The notes beneath the pieces are model-generated. The model saw nothing but the letters and a program-made list of their open reading frames with translations, ran no database searches and was not told where the DNA came from. Positions 49,010 through 57,629 of a DNA stretch of 64,000 bases are shown in pieces. The stretch comes from Ancrocorticia sp. (GTDB taxonomy: Bacteria; Actinomycetota; Actinomycetes; Actinomycetales; Actinomycetaceae), in the NCBI GenBank assembly GCA_022648165.1, contig JALCLX010000002.1, positions 247,706-311,705 of the forward strand, given 5' to 3'. The translations under genes were made by a program, and so were the position numbers. Each line of letters starts with the position of its first letter. The stretch's first letter is position 1.

Positions 49010-49043
49010 CGAGATATGGGGCCCCAAAGAGCCCCATATCTCG
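49010..49043 (-). terminator. terminator after the UbiD operon
   Basis: A 13 bp perfect stem CGAGATATGGGGC / GCCCCATATCTCG with an 8 nt loop, followed on the minus strand by TTATATCTGG. It closes the minus-strand catabolic operon before the importer. The remaining bases of 48774-49067 must hold the importer promoter; I see no convincing boxes. Confidence 0.82.
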
Positions 49044-49067
49044 CATCGCCGCTATACATATTCTTTA

Positions 49068-50462
49068 TCACACTGCGCGAAAACGAATTCCTTCCATCAG
49101 CTGCGAAGGCGCCGCCACCACACCGGCGCGGCGCAGTATGCTGGCCGCGTTGACCAGTGCCTCATCGGACGATCGCGCGAACGCCCAGCCCTCGGCCCTG
49201 TCGCCCGCCTTGACAGTAGCATCAACACCCAATTTCCCAACCGTCAGTGTTGCAACCAACGGATCTGAACGGTCGGTACGTGCATGCGGAACCACCAAGT
49301 AATCCCTTTCCGGGCGCGCATGGCACAAGCGAGCCCATTCAACGGATGCCGTGTTCCACGGATCCACTTCAGCATCGACAACAATTACCTGTTTGATCAG
49401 TGAGACATGGGAAAAACACGCCATCATCGCCTGCTGCGGAACCCCAGGGCCAGCATTCTTTATTGATACGATAGCGCTTGTTCGACCGGCTCCAACATCA
49501 GGCACCGCAACGTCCACCACGCCCGGGATAAGTTGTTGCAAAGTCGCCTTGAGGCTAGCTGCGATCGATAGCGCGCCAAGAAGGATATGCTCCTGGTGCA
49601 GGCTAGGCAGTATCACCTGGAAATACGGGTTCTGGCGCCGCCTCATGTGTTTGAATTCTACGACGTAGCCCTCCCCGTAATCGTGGTAGCGTCCATGAAA
49701 TTCGGACACCAGGCCTTCTCTCACCTTTTGTTCAGGGTGAACTACGCCCTCAAGAACCAGCTCCGCATCAGCGGGAACGCGAATACCCGAGTCTGTTTCC
49801 ACGACGTCCACGGGCGCCCCCAGGAGCGCCCCGGCGGAGGCCAATTCGTCGTCGCCGAACTTCATATAGAGGCAGGCCGCCAAACTGATGGCAGGATGTA
49901 CTCCGATCGCGACGGCGATAGGCAATGTGCTTCCCCTGGCAAGGGCGCGCTCCGCCATCTTGCCCAGATGATGGTTGGGGGAAACTCCTAACATCGCGTG
50001 GTTAGCGTCTAGAACCTTGAAGCGCGCGAAGGAAAGATTACGCTGTCCAGTCTCCACATCGCGCACTGCGATGACACCCGCCGTAATATACGGGCCGGTC
50101 TCACGCGGAAAGAAGGTCGGTATCGGCAAGCGCGTCAAATCCGCCGCTTCTCGCACGTCGCAACACGGCCCGCTCGATACCACATTCGGTTCAATCGGGC
50201 TGCCGATCGATGCCGTGAGAACCTCTGAGACGCTTTGCTCGCTAACCCCTAACGCCAATGCTGCCCGCTGCCTGCTGGTCACCACATTTCCTACAACGGG
50301 CATCGCGTGATCGCCCACATGGCGTGCGATCACTGCTGGGCCGGCCTCCAACAGCGCCAGCACTGCGCCCAAATCAGCCTCTGGACACACCTGTTCGTCG
50401 ATGGTGACCAGTTCTCCGCGATCGGCCAACACCCGCAAGTAATCTCGCAGCGACGCGCTCAT
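49068..50462 (-). CDS. UbiD-family (prenyl-FMN-dependent) decarboxylase
   Basis: A 464 aa UbiD-type protein: LRDYLRVLADRGELVTIDEQVCPEADL at the N-terminus, SFARFKVLDANHAMLGVSPNHHLGKMAERALARG (conserved Arg, prFMN region), ACLYMKFGDDELASAGALLGAPVDVVET and KVREGLVSEFHGRYHDYGEGYVVEFKHM (acidic catalytic region). These enzymes (de)carboxylate alpha,beta-unsaturated or aromatic acids using prenyl-FMN made by UbiX, and ubiX opens the divergent operon. The length matches the family. Candidate substrate in this context: thiourocanate or a related unsaturated acid (inference). It overlaps the hydrolase gene by 4 nt. Confidence 0.88.
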   Translation of the reverse strand: MSASLRDYLRVLADRGELVTIDEQVCPEADLGAVLALLEAGPAVIARHVGDHAMPVVGNVVTSRQRAALALGVSEQSVSEVLTASIGSPIEPNVVSSGPCCDVREAADLTRLPIPTFFPRETGPYITAGVIAVRDVETGQRNLSFARFKVLDANHAMLGVSPNHHLGKMAERALARGSTLPIAVAIGVHPAISLAACLYMKFGDDELASAGALLGAPVDVVETDSGIRVPADAELVLEGVVHPEQKVREGLVSEFHGRYHDYGEGYVVEFKHMRRRQNPYFQVILPSLHQEHILLGALSIAASLKATLQQLIPGVVDVAVPDVGAGRTSAIVSIKNAGPGVPQQAMMACFSHVSLIKQVIVVDAEVDPWNTASVEWARLCHARPERDYLVVPHARTDRSDPLVATLTVGKLGVDATVKAGDRAEGWAFARSSDEALVNAASILRRAGVVAAPSQLMEGIRFRAV

Positions 50463-51730
50463 CGTGGGTTTTCCGTGCTGTCAAGCCGCGCGAGCGCTGC
50501 TCCCAGAACGTGTACTCCCTGGGAGATATCGCTGATATCGGTGAACTCCTCCGGCACATGGCTTCGCCCGCCTTGAGAAGGAACGAAGATCATTCCCATG
50601 GGTGCGATAGACGCGATGTGTGCCGCGTCATGTCCCGCTCCGCTTGGGACGGCCTCCCATGAAAGCCCTATAGCATCAGCGGCTTGCGCAATCTGGTCTT
50701 GAACCAGCTTTGTGGCCTGAACAGGAGCCTGATCGGAGAGCCACTCCACCATCGTATGGACGCCTCTCTTATCAGCCTCCTCCGCTATTTCTTGCGCAAT
50801 GCGCATTTTGACTTCGCCCAGCCATGCCGGATCGATGCTACGCAGCTCGGCCCATATCTTCGCATCGTCTGGAACGATATTGAATGCGCCTGGCGACGAT
50901 TCAATGCGGCCGGTAGTAGACACGCCGTGGATTGGTGCACCACAGGCTTCGCGCTCGATTGTCAGAATCGCGCTAGCGGCAGCCAATAACGCATCCTGCC
51001 GTCCGTCCATAGGCGTGGTGCCTGCGTGATCGGGCCTGCCGTGAAATTGCGCCATCAGCCGGTCAATCCCCGCGATGGCGGTGACGACGCCAATTGACGT
51101 GCCACGCCTTTCTAGGAGTGGCCCCTGCTCGATGTGGAGTTCGACATACGAATGGATCGATCCCGGCTTCCACGCCTGGCTGATGGCCTGATTCGGGTTT
51201 AATCCGAAGGCCGTCATCACATCGCCGAGTTTGTTCCCCTCATGGTCGGTGCGATCCAGGTGTTCGGGTTTGAGCACGCCGGCAATGGACCGGGATCCGA
51301 TGCAGGATATGCCATACGGGTTAGCCTCTTCTCCCAGGAAATCGACGACGACGAGGTCGCGCTCGAACTGCAGCCCCGCCTCCCGCAGGGTTCGCGCCAG
51401 TTCAATCGAACCGAGTACACCAACCATTCCATCAAAACGCCCGCCACCGTGAACAGTATCCGTGTGGGATCCCGTCATCAGCACGGGAAGGCTGGGGTTA
51501 CGCCCTGGTAGAACACCAACGATATTGCCCGCCGCATCAATGTGCGTCTCTAATCCGGCCTCATCCATGTGATGGCGCGTCCATTGCCGGGAAGCGCGGT
51601 ACGGATCGGAAAACACCTGCCGGGTCCAGCCTGGTGCAACAGAATCCGTATATTCCGCGAGCGCCTTGAGATCGGCTGCCAGTCTCTCCGCGTTGGGACG
51701 TAGCGATTCCGCGGTAATCTCGGCCATCAT
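50459..51730 (-). CDS. M20-type amidohydrolase (allantoate / N-carbamoyl-amino-acid hydrolase family)
   Basis: The track begins at 51793; ATG 51730 overlaps the DUF917 stop (ATGA) and is the likely start, 423 aa. Zn-site residues: TGSHTDTVHGGGRFDGMVGVLG, DFLGEEANPYG, ELHIEQGPLLERRGTSIGVVTAIAG and GAGHDAAHIASI. This is the HyuC/AllC-like family, which hydrolyses N-carbamoyl amino acids or allantoate. In an ergothioneine pathway it would release glutamate, CO2 and ammonia from N-carbamoylglutamate. Sequence does not fix the substrate; the pathway assignment is context-based. Confidence 0.88.
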   Translation of the reverse strand: MMAEITAESLRPNAERLAADLKALAEYTDSVAPGWTRQVFSDPYRASRQWTRHHMDEAGLETHIDAAGNIVGVLPGRNPSLPVLMTGSHTDTVHGGGRFDGMVGVLGSIELARTLREAGLQFERDLVVVDFLGEEANPYGISCIGSRSIAGVLKPEHLDRTDHEGNKLGDVMTAFGLNPNQAISQAWKPGSIHSYVELHIEQGPLLERRGTSIGVVTAIAGIDRLMAQFHGRPDHAGTTPMDGRQDALLAAASAILTIEREACGAPIHGVSTTGRIESSPGAFNIVPDDAKIWAELRSIDPAWLGEVKMRIAQEIAEEADKRGVHTMVEWLSDQAPVQATKLVQDQIAQAADAIGLSWEAVPSGAGHDAAHIASIAPMGMIFVPSQGGRSHVPEEFTDISDISQGVHVLGAALARLDSTENPR

Positions 51731-52827
51731 GCCACCGCCGCGACGCGTTCGGGCGTGTAGGGAAGCAGGTCGATTCCCATGATCTGCTCGCATTCCGCTA
51801 TCCCCACGGGATCCACAGCCGAGAAGGATAGTGGAAGCGTAACCGCCGGAACGTAGATGAGAACCACGTCCATTCCTTCGTGCGCATCCTTGACTGCGAG
51901 TGCCTCGCCTGTATCCGTTCGCATGATAGCGATCGTGTCCGGATAGGTTGCTACGCGCCCATCGGGCCCATCGATAGCCATGAATTCATTCAAATAAGGC
52001 ACGGTGTATTGGCCTACTCCGAACGCGCCATGATCCCAGCCTCCCTTGGTGACCAGCGGCTCGGTGAACGTCAGCGGACCACGATCCACCACGGTCGCGC
52101 CAAGCTTTTCAACGACGGCCGCAATCACATCCTCAGCCCGCTCCGACGATCCGTATCCGGCTTCTTCCATGACCTCGCCCAGATCGAGCGCAAGACTAAT
52201 AGAACCGAGTGCCGCATTTTCCTTCACCCATTGCAGCTCTACAGGATTCCGTGCCGCCGCGATGAAACCTCCCGTGCGGACCGAAATGTCGCGCAAAACA
52301 TCGTCGCAGGTGGTAACCGTTCCACGGTTGATGGAAAGGAACTCACCGTGAAGCGCACGATTTCCGCCTGACAATACCTGGGTAGCGATATAATCCGGGC
52401 GCGTCGTCAAGCCCATTGCCCCCATCTTGCCGGTGGGATGGGCCCGAATATCTCCGGCGGCGTCAAGCACAGGGATGCCAAGAGAAGCAGATTGAATCCA
52501 GCCATTGTGCGTTGTGGAATAGCCGTTCTGGGCAGTCATAACAGCAGCTATGGGAACGTCCACGGCATCAATCAAGGCCCGCAGCGCGTTGACATAGTCA
52601 ATGGGTTGGATCTCCCACGTGGGCGACGCTGGCGCACCGATCGCTGTTACCGTGGCAACCCAGCTGTCGCCGGGAAGTTCATCCACAGATGCGAGCGTTG
52701 GGTAGCCGATCGAGGTGGCCAGCGCGCCCATGAGTTCGCCATGATGCTTCCAGCCGCCTCCTCCGCATGCGAAGACTCCTCCGCCCAAGACTCCGTGCCG
52801 TGCATCGTCTGCAGTGAGTGTACGCAT
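51727..52827 (-). CDS. DUF917 family protein (candidate thiohydantoin desulfurase)
   Basis: A 366 aa protein with the DUF917 pattern: LTADDARHGVLGGGVFACGGGGWKHHGELMGAL at the N-terminus, VPIAAVMTAQNGYSTTHNGWIQSASLGIPVLDAAGDIRAHPTGKMGAMGL and, at the C-terminus, GVGQYTVPYLNEFMAIDGPDGRVATYPDTIAIM. As I recall, the family has been tied to (S-methyl) thiohydantoin desulfurization. It sits between the urocanase-family gene and the carbamoyl hydrolase, exactly where a desulfurase step would be needed. Good ribosome site GAGAGGATCACT before ATG 52827. Function is inferred from context and family memory. Confidence 0.78.
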   Translation of the reverse strand: MRTLTADDARHGVLGGGVFACGGGGWKHHGELMGALATSIGYPTLASVDELPGDSWVATVTAIGAPASPTWEIQPIDYVNALRALIDAVDVPIAAVMTAQNGYSTTHNGWIQSASLGIPVLDAAGDIRAHPTGKMGAMGLTTRPDYIATQVLSGGNRALHGEFLSINRGTVTTCDDVLRDISVRTGGFIAAARNPVELQWVKENAALGSISLALDLGEVMEEAGYGSSERAEDVIAAVVEKLGATVVDRGPLTFTEPLVTKGGWDHGAFGVGQYTVPYLNEFMAIDGPDGRVATYPDTIAIMRTDTGEALAVKDAHEGMDVVLIYVPAVTLPLSFSAVDPVGIAECEQIMGIDLLPYTPERVAAVA

Positions 52828-52837
52828 AGTGATCCTC

Positions 52838-54568
52838 TCATTCCTCTACGTTGATTTGTTTGAGCGGCGCATTTCCTGTCTCGCCGCCGACGGCGACCGA
52901 GTGCCGCGCCTCTTCGTAACCTGCAGTTGCGTAACGGAGTACGCCAAGTCCGGTGTCCAGATCCAACACTTGGCAGATTCTCTGTTCTGCTTCTGTACTG
53001 CCGTCGGCAACCACTGAAACACCCGCCGACTGCATCCAACCTGAGTAACCGCCACCACCGGAATGAACGGCAACCAAATCAGCCCCAGATGCGCTCAACA
53101 ACATGGAGTCCAAAATGGGCCAATCGGTCACGCCGTCCGATCCGTCCTTCATTGCTTCAGTCCCTATCCTCGGGTGAGTCATCCCCGCAGAATCAAGGTG
53201 ATCGCGGCTGAAGAGGATTGGCGCACTAATGTGGCCGCTAGCTACCAGGCGATTTGTTTCCCGTGCGATCAGCGACCGCTCTCAGTGGCCAAGCCAGCAG
53301 GATCGGGCAGGAAGGCCTTGCGTGGGAATATGGCGGCGTGCCAACTCGATCCATTCCGCCACCTCTGGCCGCTTGGAGAACAATGTGGCAGCAAGCTGAT
53401 CCACCTGTTCCAGATCTCTCTCATCCCCCGAAAGAGCAATCCACCGGAAGGGGCCAATGCCTCGACTGAACAACGGCCGTAAGTATTCCGGCATAAAACC
53501 GGGGATTCGATAGACTCGTTCAGCCTGGTCATGGCCCAAATATTCCAAAGCCTGCACCCGCAGATTGTTTCCGTTTTCAAACACGATCGCGCCAGCTTCT
53601 TGGAAGGCCAGCATCGCTTCGACCTGCACGGCCATACTCGCTTTCGCGCGATCCTCCAACTCTTGAGGATGTGCTTCGCGATACGCAGCCCAATCCTCTA
53701 ACGCGATTCCCGACGGCAAATATCCGTATCGGGCATCGTGGGCCGCCGTCTGGTCTGTGACAATAGTAGGGACGATCCCGCGGCGGCGTATCTCTGGGAA
53801 TACGTCCGCAGCGTTTCCTTTGAGACCCACCGCCACAGTGCGGCCGTCCTGTGCAGCGCTCATCACCGTGGCCAACGCCTCATCCAGATCGTCTGTCATG
53901 CGATCGATTCCACCGGCGGCGTGAAGCTTGTGGAGCTTTGCAGGATCGACCTCTACCGTAAGCGAGGAAAGGCCCAGCATGGCTGCGCTGATGGGCTGCG
54001 ACGATCCCATTCCACCCAATCCTGCCGTCAGCATCCAGCGATGGGCCATCGCCTCATGGTTCGCTCCCCCACAATGCCGCATGCCGATAGTGCGCAGTAG
54101 CTCGTATGTGCCACAAAGGACGCCTTGGCGCCCAATGTATTGCCACGCTGCAGCTGTAAGGCCACCCCAGATTGTGTCACCACTAGCGAGGCGCGCATAG
54201 AAGCGCTCGGGAGTTGCCCACACCCCCACAGTGTTATTCACTGCTGAAATCACCATCGGGGCATTCCTTCCTGTCTGCATTACTCCGATTGCGGCACCCG
54301 TTTGCAACACCAGAGTCTGTTCTTCTTCCAGTTCAAGGAGCGCACGTACTATCGCTTTTGCCTGGTCCCAGTTGCGGGCGGCCTTGCCAAGCGACGCATA
54401 GATCACCAGCGCAACAGGGTCCTCTCCTACCTCCAAGACGTTCTCAAACATCCGAAGCAGCGCTTCCGCCCGCCAATTTTTCGCGCGCAGCTCGCTCCCG
54501 CGGGCTGCGCGGACGCTTGCCGTTGGCCCGGCTAGAATGTCTGAAACCGGTGTGCTCTTCTCAATCAT
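52838..54568 (-). pseudogene. urocanase-family hydratase (candidate thiourocanate hydratase) interrupted by in-frame TGA
   Basis: Two track ORFs (53282-54568, 428 aa, and 52838-53182) lie in the same frame, divided by a single TGA at 53282-53284. Translating through gives ...[44 protein letters not shown]..., a continuous urocanase. The TGA replaces an expected Gly (canonical CWLGYGDR), so one base change GGA to TGA would explain it. NAD-binding TAGLGGMGSSQP and the catalytic Cys (RSCWLG) precede the stop; the missing 147 codons carry EAMKDGSDGVTDWP and the HSGGGG segment, needed for activity. Pocket motifs differ from true urocanase (WGGLTAAAW for YGQMTAGSW; HSGGGGYSGW for HHGGGVGMGY), consistent with another substrate such as thiourocanate. 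Sequence error is possible. Confidence 0.85.
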
Positions 54569-55325
54569 TAGTTCCTGACCACGCTTCCTCCATCACCGCG
54601 ATGGGCATATGTTCCACAAGCTGTGTTGTGAAACTCTTCAATGTAGCGACGATGATTTCTTGACGGGTGAGCGACTGCATCTCGCCGATCAACGAGATAG
54701 CGCACATGCACCTTCCCCCTACAATCACGGGAACGCCAAAACCGGCCATGCCTGGCGTCAGATAGCCCTCCGAAACCACATAGCCTTCTCTACGCGTTCG
54801 TTCCACAGCGCGTACGATTCCCTCTCGGTCCGGCGTCGCTGATGTAAAACGTTTCAAATCGCCGTCCAAAATCTCTCGCAACACCGGTTCTGGCGCGTAG
54901 GCCAACAAGGGCAGTGCGCTTGCACCTGCATACAGAGCGCGTACTTCGCCTGGTTGAAATGAGATCCTGTGTTTTGGATGCGCAGCTACCGAATCCAGGC
55001 ACAGCGCCGCAACATGCACTCGCACGGTGAGAACCGATGTCATCTGAGTCGCCGCACTGAGCTTGCGCAATGCAGGCGCCGCGTAACGTACCAGATGCGT
55101 CGCAGAATTGTCCGGCTCGGCAAGCTTCTGACTTGGCATCACATGCCCATCAACCTCAATAAGGTATCCAGTCGCTTTCAAAGTCTTTAAGTAGCGATAC
55201 ACAGTGGACAAGGGAAGGCTCAGTCCGTCAGCAACCTCTTGCGGCCGCATACGTGCATTGTGCTGCACAATCTCCAGTATCTCGAGCCCGCGGATCAGTG
55301 ATCCTAAGCCTTCGCCTCGCACCAT
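54561..55325 (-). CDS. IclR-family transcriptional regulator
   Basis: A 254 aa regulator with an N-terminal winged HTH (GLGSLIRGLEILEIVQHNARMRPQEVADGLSLPLSTVYRYLKTLKATGYLIEVDG) and the IclR effector domain (VLTVRVHVAALCLDSVAAHPKHRISFQPGEVRALYAGASALPLLAY...YVVSEGYLTPGMAGFGVPVIVGG). It lies inside the catabolic operon, 10 nt after the hydantoinase gene and overlapping the urocanase-family gene by 8 nt. It is the obvious controller of both divergent operons, probably from the 56716-56870 region, responding to a pathway intermediate (inference). Confidence 0.92.
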   Translation of the reverse strand: MVRGEGLGSLIRGLEILEIVQHNARMRPQEVADGLSLPLSTVYRYLKTLKATGYLIEVDGHVMPSQKLAEPDNSATHLVRYAAPALRKLSAATQMTSVLTVRVHVAALCLDSVAAHPKHRISFQPGEVRALYAGASALPLLAYAPEPVLREILDGDLKRFTSATPDREGIVRAVERTRREGYVVSEGYLTPGMAGFGVPVIVGGRCMCAISLIGEMQSLTRQEIIVATLKSFTTQLVEHMPIAVMEEAWSGTND

Positions 55326-55335
55326 CGTGTACCCC

Positions 55336-56715
55336 TTACTTGACTTCGTCGCGCGTGAGAATCTCTCCTCGTCCCAGCGTCACATTGAGTCCATCGGCGG
55401 CCGAATAAATCAGCGTGCCGCGCGAAAAGACATGTGTCACAGCTCCGCCCGGTCTCAGCCCGTCGTACGGGCTCCATCCGGCGTTCGAATGCTGTGCAGA
55501 CCCGTCAATCGCCTGATCGCCGGGTTGGAAGACCATGATGTCCGCATCTTTACCCACGCCCAGCGAGCCCTTGCGGCTGCTTAGTCCGAAGCGCCGCGCG
55601 GGCGTGATAGTGATTGCGTCAAGTGCAGCGTTGAACAGGGACAATGAGGGATCTCGCTGTAACGCCTGGCCAAGAACCAACGTCGGCAGAGTTTCAACGC
55701 CTGGAACTCCTGAGGCATTCTCCAGAATGTACTTCTTCGTCTTCATCTCAAGCGGCCACGGGGCATGATCGGATGAGACGATATCGATCTGGCCGGCTCT
55801 GAGTTCATTCCACAAGCCTTCTACGGCGTCCTTTGGGCGCAAGGGAGGATTGATCTTCAGCCTGGCACGCTGCTTCATCATGTCGTCCTCGCTGAATGTC
55901 AGATAATGTGGGCACGTTTCCAGCGAGGCGTTCGTTCCCTGCCCCTTGTACCATGAAACCAGCTCCGCTCCACGCGGCAGCGAAAGATGGCACAGATGAA
56001 GCCGAACCCCGGTATATGCTGCTTCTTCTAGTGCCACTACCACGCCAAGCGTCTCGGATACTGGTGGGCGAGTGCGCAGATGAACACGCGGATCTGTATC
56101 GTGAGGATCTTGCTGGTCGCTGAGGCCGTGGACTATCTCGTTGTTCTCAGCGTGAATACACAACGTCCCGCCAGCGTCTTTGACAGCGTTCATGACGTTG
56201 AGTAGTTCCAGATCGTTGATGCGCGGGAAACGATGCGGATCTGTCAAATACAACGAAACCTTGTATCCCACAGCGCCGGCTGCTGACATCGCTTCGGCCT
56301 CGCGCCACCCGCCATCTGGCGCAAGCGTTCCAAGAATCGCCACATCTACGGCAGCCTCGTTGGCGACCATATCCTGTTTTGCGTGAAGGCGGTCCAGTGT
56401 ATTGATGGGATCAGGAACGTCGAACGGCATTTCCACAACCGTTGTAACGCCGCCGGCAGCAGCGGACCGCGTTGCCGCTGCCACGCCCTCACCGCCATAC
56501 GAAAGGCTGTGAACATGAGAGTCGATCGCGCCCGGGAGAACGAAGGCGTCGCCAACATCAAGCCGAGACACCCCCGGCGTCTTGCTCGGATCAACACCAG
56601 GGAAGACCGCCGAAATGCTCTCACCAGTCACCCACACTTCGCCGCGAATCCATGAATCCTCAACCCGAACGCGGCCGGCGATGACCTGATCGGGGAGTTT
56701 CTGTTGCTCGTTCAT
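55336..56715 (-). CDS. cyclic amidohydrolase (hydantoinase/allantoinase type)
   Basis: The track start at 56898 includes non-conserved sequence; ATG 56715 (MNEQQKLPDQVIAGRVRVEDSWIRGEVWV) gives 459 aa. Metal-site motifs: GAIDSHVHSLS (HxH), carboxylated Lys in VGYKVSLYL, CIHAENNEIV, LHLCHLSLP and Asp in IVSSDHAPWPLEMK. This is the D-hydantoinase/allantoinase branch, which opens cyclic ureides. In ergothioneine catabolism such an enzyme would open the hydantoin-5-propionate ring to N-carbamoylglutamate. First gene of the minus-strand operon; no ribosome site precedes it (see promoter entry). Confidence 0.88.
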   Translation of the reverse strand: MNEQQKLPDQVIAGRVRVEDSWIRGEVWVTGESISAVFPGVDPSKTPGVSRLDVGDAFVLPGAIDSHVHSLSYGGEGVAAATRSAAAGGVTTVVEMPFDVPDPINTLDRLHAKQDMVANEAAVDVAILGTLAPDGGWREAEAMSAAGAVGYKVSLYLTDPHRFPRINDLELLNVMNAVKDAGGTLCIHAENNEIVHGLSDQQDPHDTDPRVHLRTRPPVSETLGVVVALEEAAYTGVRLHLCHLSLPRGAELVSWYKGQGTNASLETCPHYLTFSEDDMMKQRARLKINPPLRPKDAVEGLWNELRAGQIDIVSSDHAPWPLEMKTKKYILENASGVPGVETLPTLVLGQALQRDPSLSLFNAALDAITITPARRFGLSSRKGSLGVGKDADIMVFQPGDQAIDGSAQHSNAGWSPYDGLRPGGAVTHVFSRGTLIYSAADGLNVTLGRGEILTRDEVK

Positions 56716-56870
56716 GCGGCGAATATAGGCCGCATCCTCACAACACAGACAAGCCATCCTCACACCATGGGAATTTGCCAGACCAATTTGACGCGCAGAA
56801 CACCGCCATGTTTCTGCGCTGTTACAGCACGTGCGCTGCACTTGTCGGATTCCATTGAAGGTGCAACCAT
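56716..56870. promoter_or_regulatory. divergent control region of the catabolic operons
   Basis: On the minus strand TATATT (56722-56727) ends 6 nt before ATG 56715 and no ribosome site is present, so the hydantoinase mRNA may be leaderless. Imperfect inverted repeats such as GCAGAACA / TGTTTCTGC near 56794-56816 and GCACGTGC near 56828 are candidate IclR sites. The UbiX gene has GAAGG 9 nt before its GTG. Confidence 0.5.
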
Positions 56871-57515
56871 GTGGGAATGGCCAGAGTAATTGTTGCAATC
56901 AGCGGCGCGTCAGGTGCGGCGGTGGCAGTCGACGTACTACACCTCCTCAAAGAGCGCGCCGTAGAAGTTCATCTCATAGTGAGCCACTGGGGCGCCATCA
57001 CCCTGGAACACGAAACAGGGATGCGCACGCGAGACCTACAACCTTTGGTGCACACGATCCACAGCAACAAGAATATGGCATCTGCGTTGGCCAGCGGTTC
57101 GTATCCTGTTGATGCCATGGCGATCGTTCCGTGCAGTGCACGGACACTGGGGGCGATAGCACAAGGCACAGACCCTTCGCTACTAGGCCGAGCAGCCGAC
57201 GTCTGCCTCAAAGAACGCCGAAAATTGGTGTGCGCGCTGCGAGAGACGCCCCTTTCCGCGATACACCTGGCGAATGCTCTCGCCGTCACTAACGCGGGTG
57301 GAATCGTGGCGCCGCTGGTCCCCACTTTCTACGCGAATCCTCACAGCGTAAGCGACATCGTGCACGACATGGCGTCCCGCATCGTCGAATCACTTGGTTT
57401 TCGCGTAGAAAGCTCCCCTCATTGGGGTGAAAACACCGGGCTTGAGATCCACCGTTCAGATGCACCGGCACTTTCAGAATCTAGTTCGGACAACATACAC
57501 GCTCTCAACAACTGA
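56871..57515 (+). CDS. ubiX: flavin prenyltransferase UbiX
   Basis: A 214 aa protein from GTG 56871 (MGMARVIVAISGASGAAVAVDVLHLLKE). The ISGASG FMN/dimethylallyl-phosphate loop and the region SVPCSART (IVPCSARTLGAIAQGTDPSLLGRAADVCLKERRKLVCALRETPLSAIHL) are UbiX hallmarks; Glu/Arg of the active site are in the ERRKLV..RETPL stretch. It prenylates FMN to make prFMN for UbiD enzymes, and the only UbiD in this window is in the divergent operon. A C-terminal extension of about 25 aa is not conserved. An alternative start is ATG 56877. Confidence 0.93.
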   Translation: MGMARVIVAISGASGAAVAVDVLHLLKERAVEVHLIVSHWGAITLEHETGMRTRDLQPLVHTIHSNKNMASALASGSYPVDAMAIVPCSARTLGAIAQGTDPSLLGRAADVCLKERRKLVCALRETPLSAIHLANALAVTNAGGIVAPLVPTFYANPHSVSDIVHDMASRIVESLGFRVESSPHWGENTGLEIHRSDAPALSESSSDNIHALNN

Positions 57516-57629
57516 GAAACCTCCAAGTAACACGGACGGCGCAAGATTCTTGCGTGGTGGGAACGAGATAGCGCCCGTGCTAGCGCCGGGGCTATCGTCC
57601 TCATGACTTGAGAACGAGAGGAGCACAGC

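Noticed and set aside
53282-53284. Selenocysteine or UGA-as-Gly recoding at the urocanase-family TGA
   Set aside because: TGA ends many normal genes in this window, the expected residue is Gly rather than Cys, and no selenocysteine machinery is visible. Mutation or sequence error is simpler.
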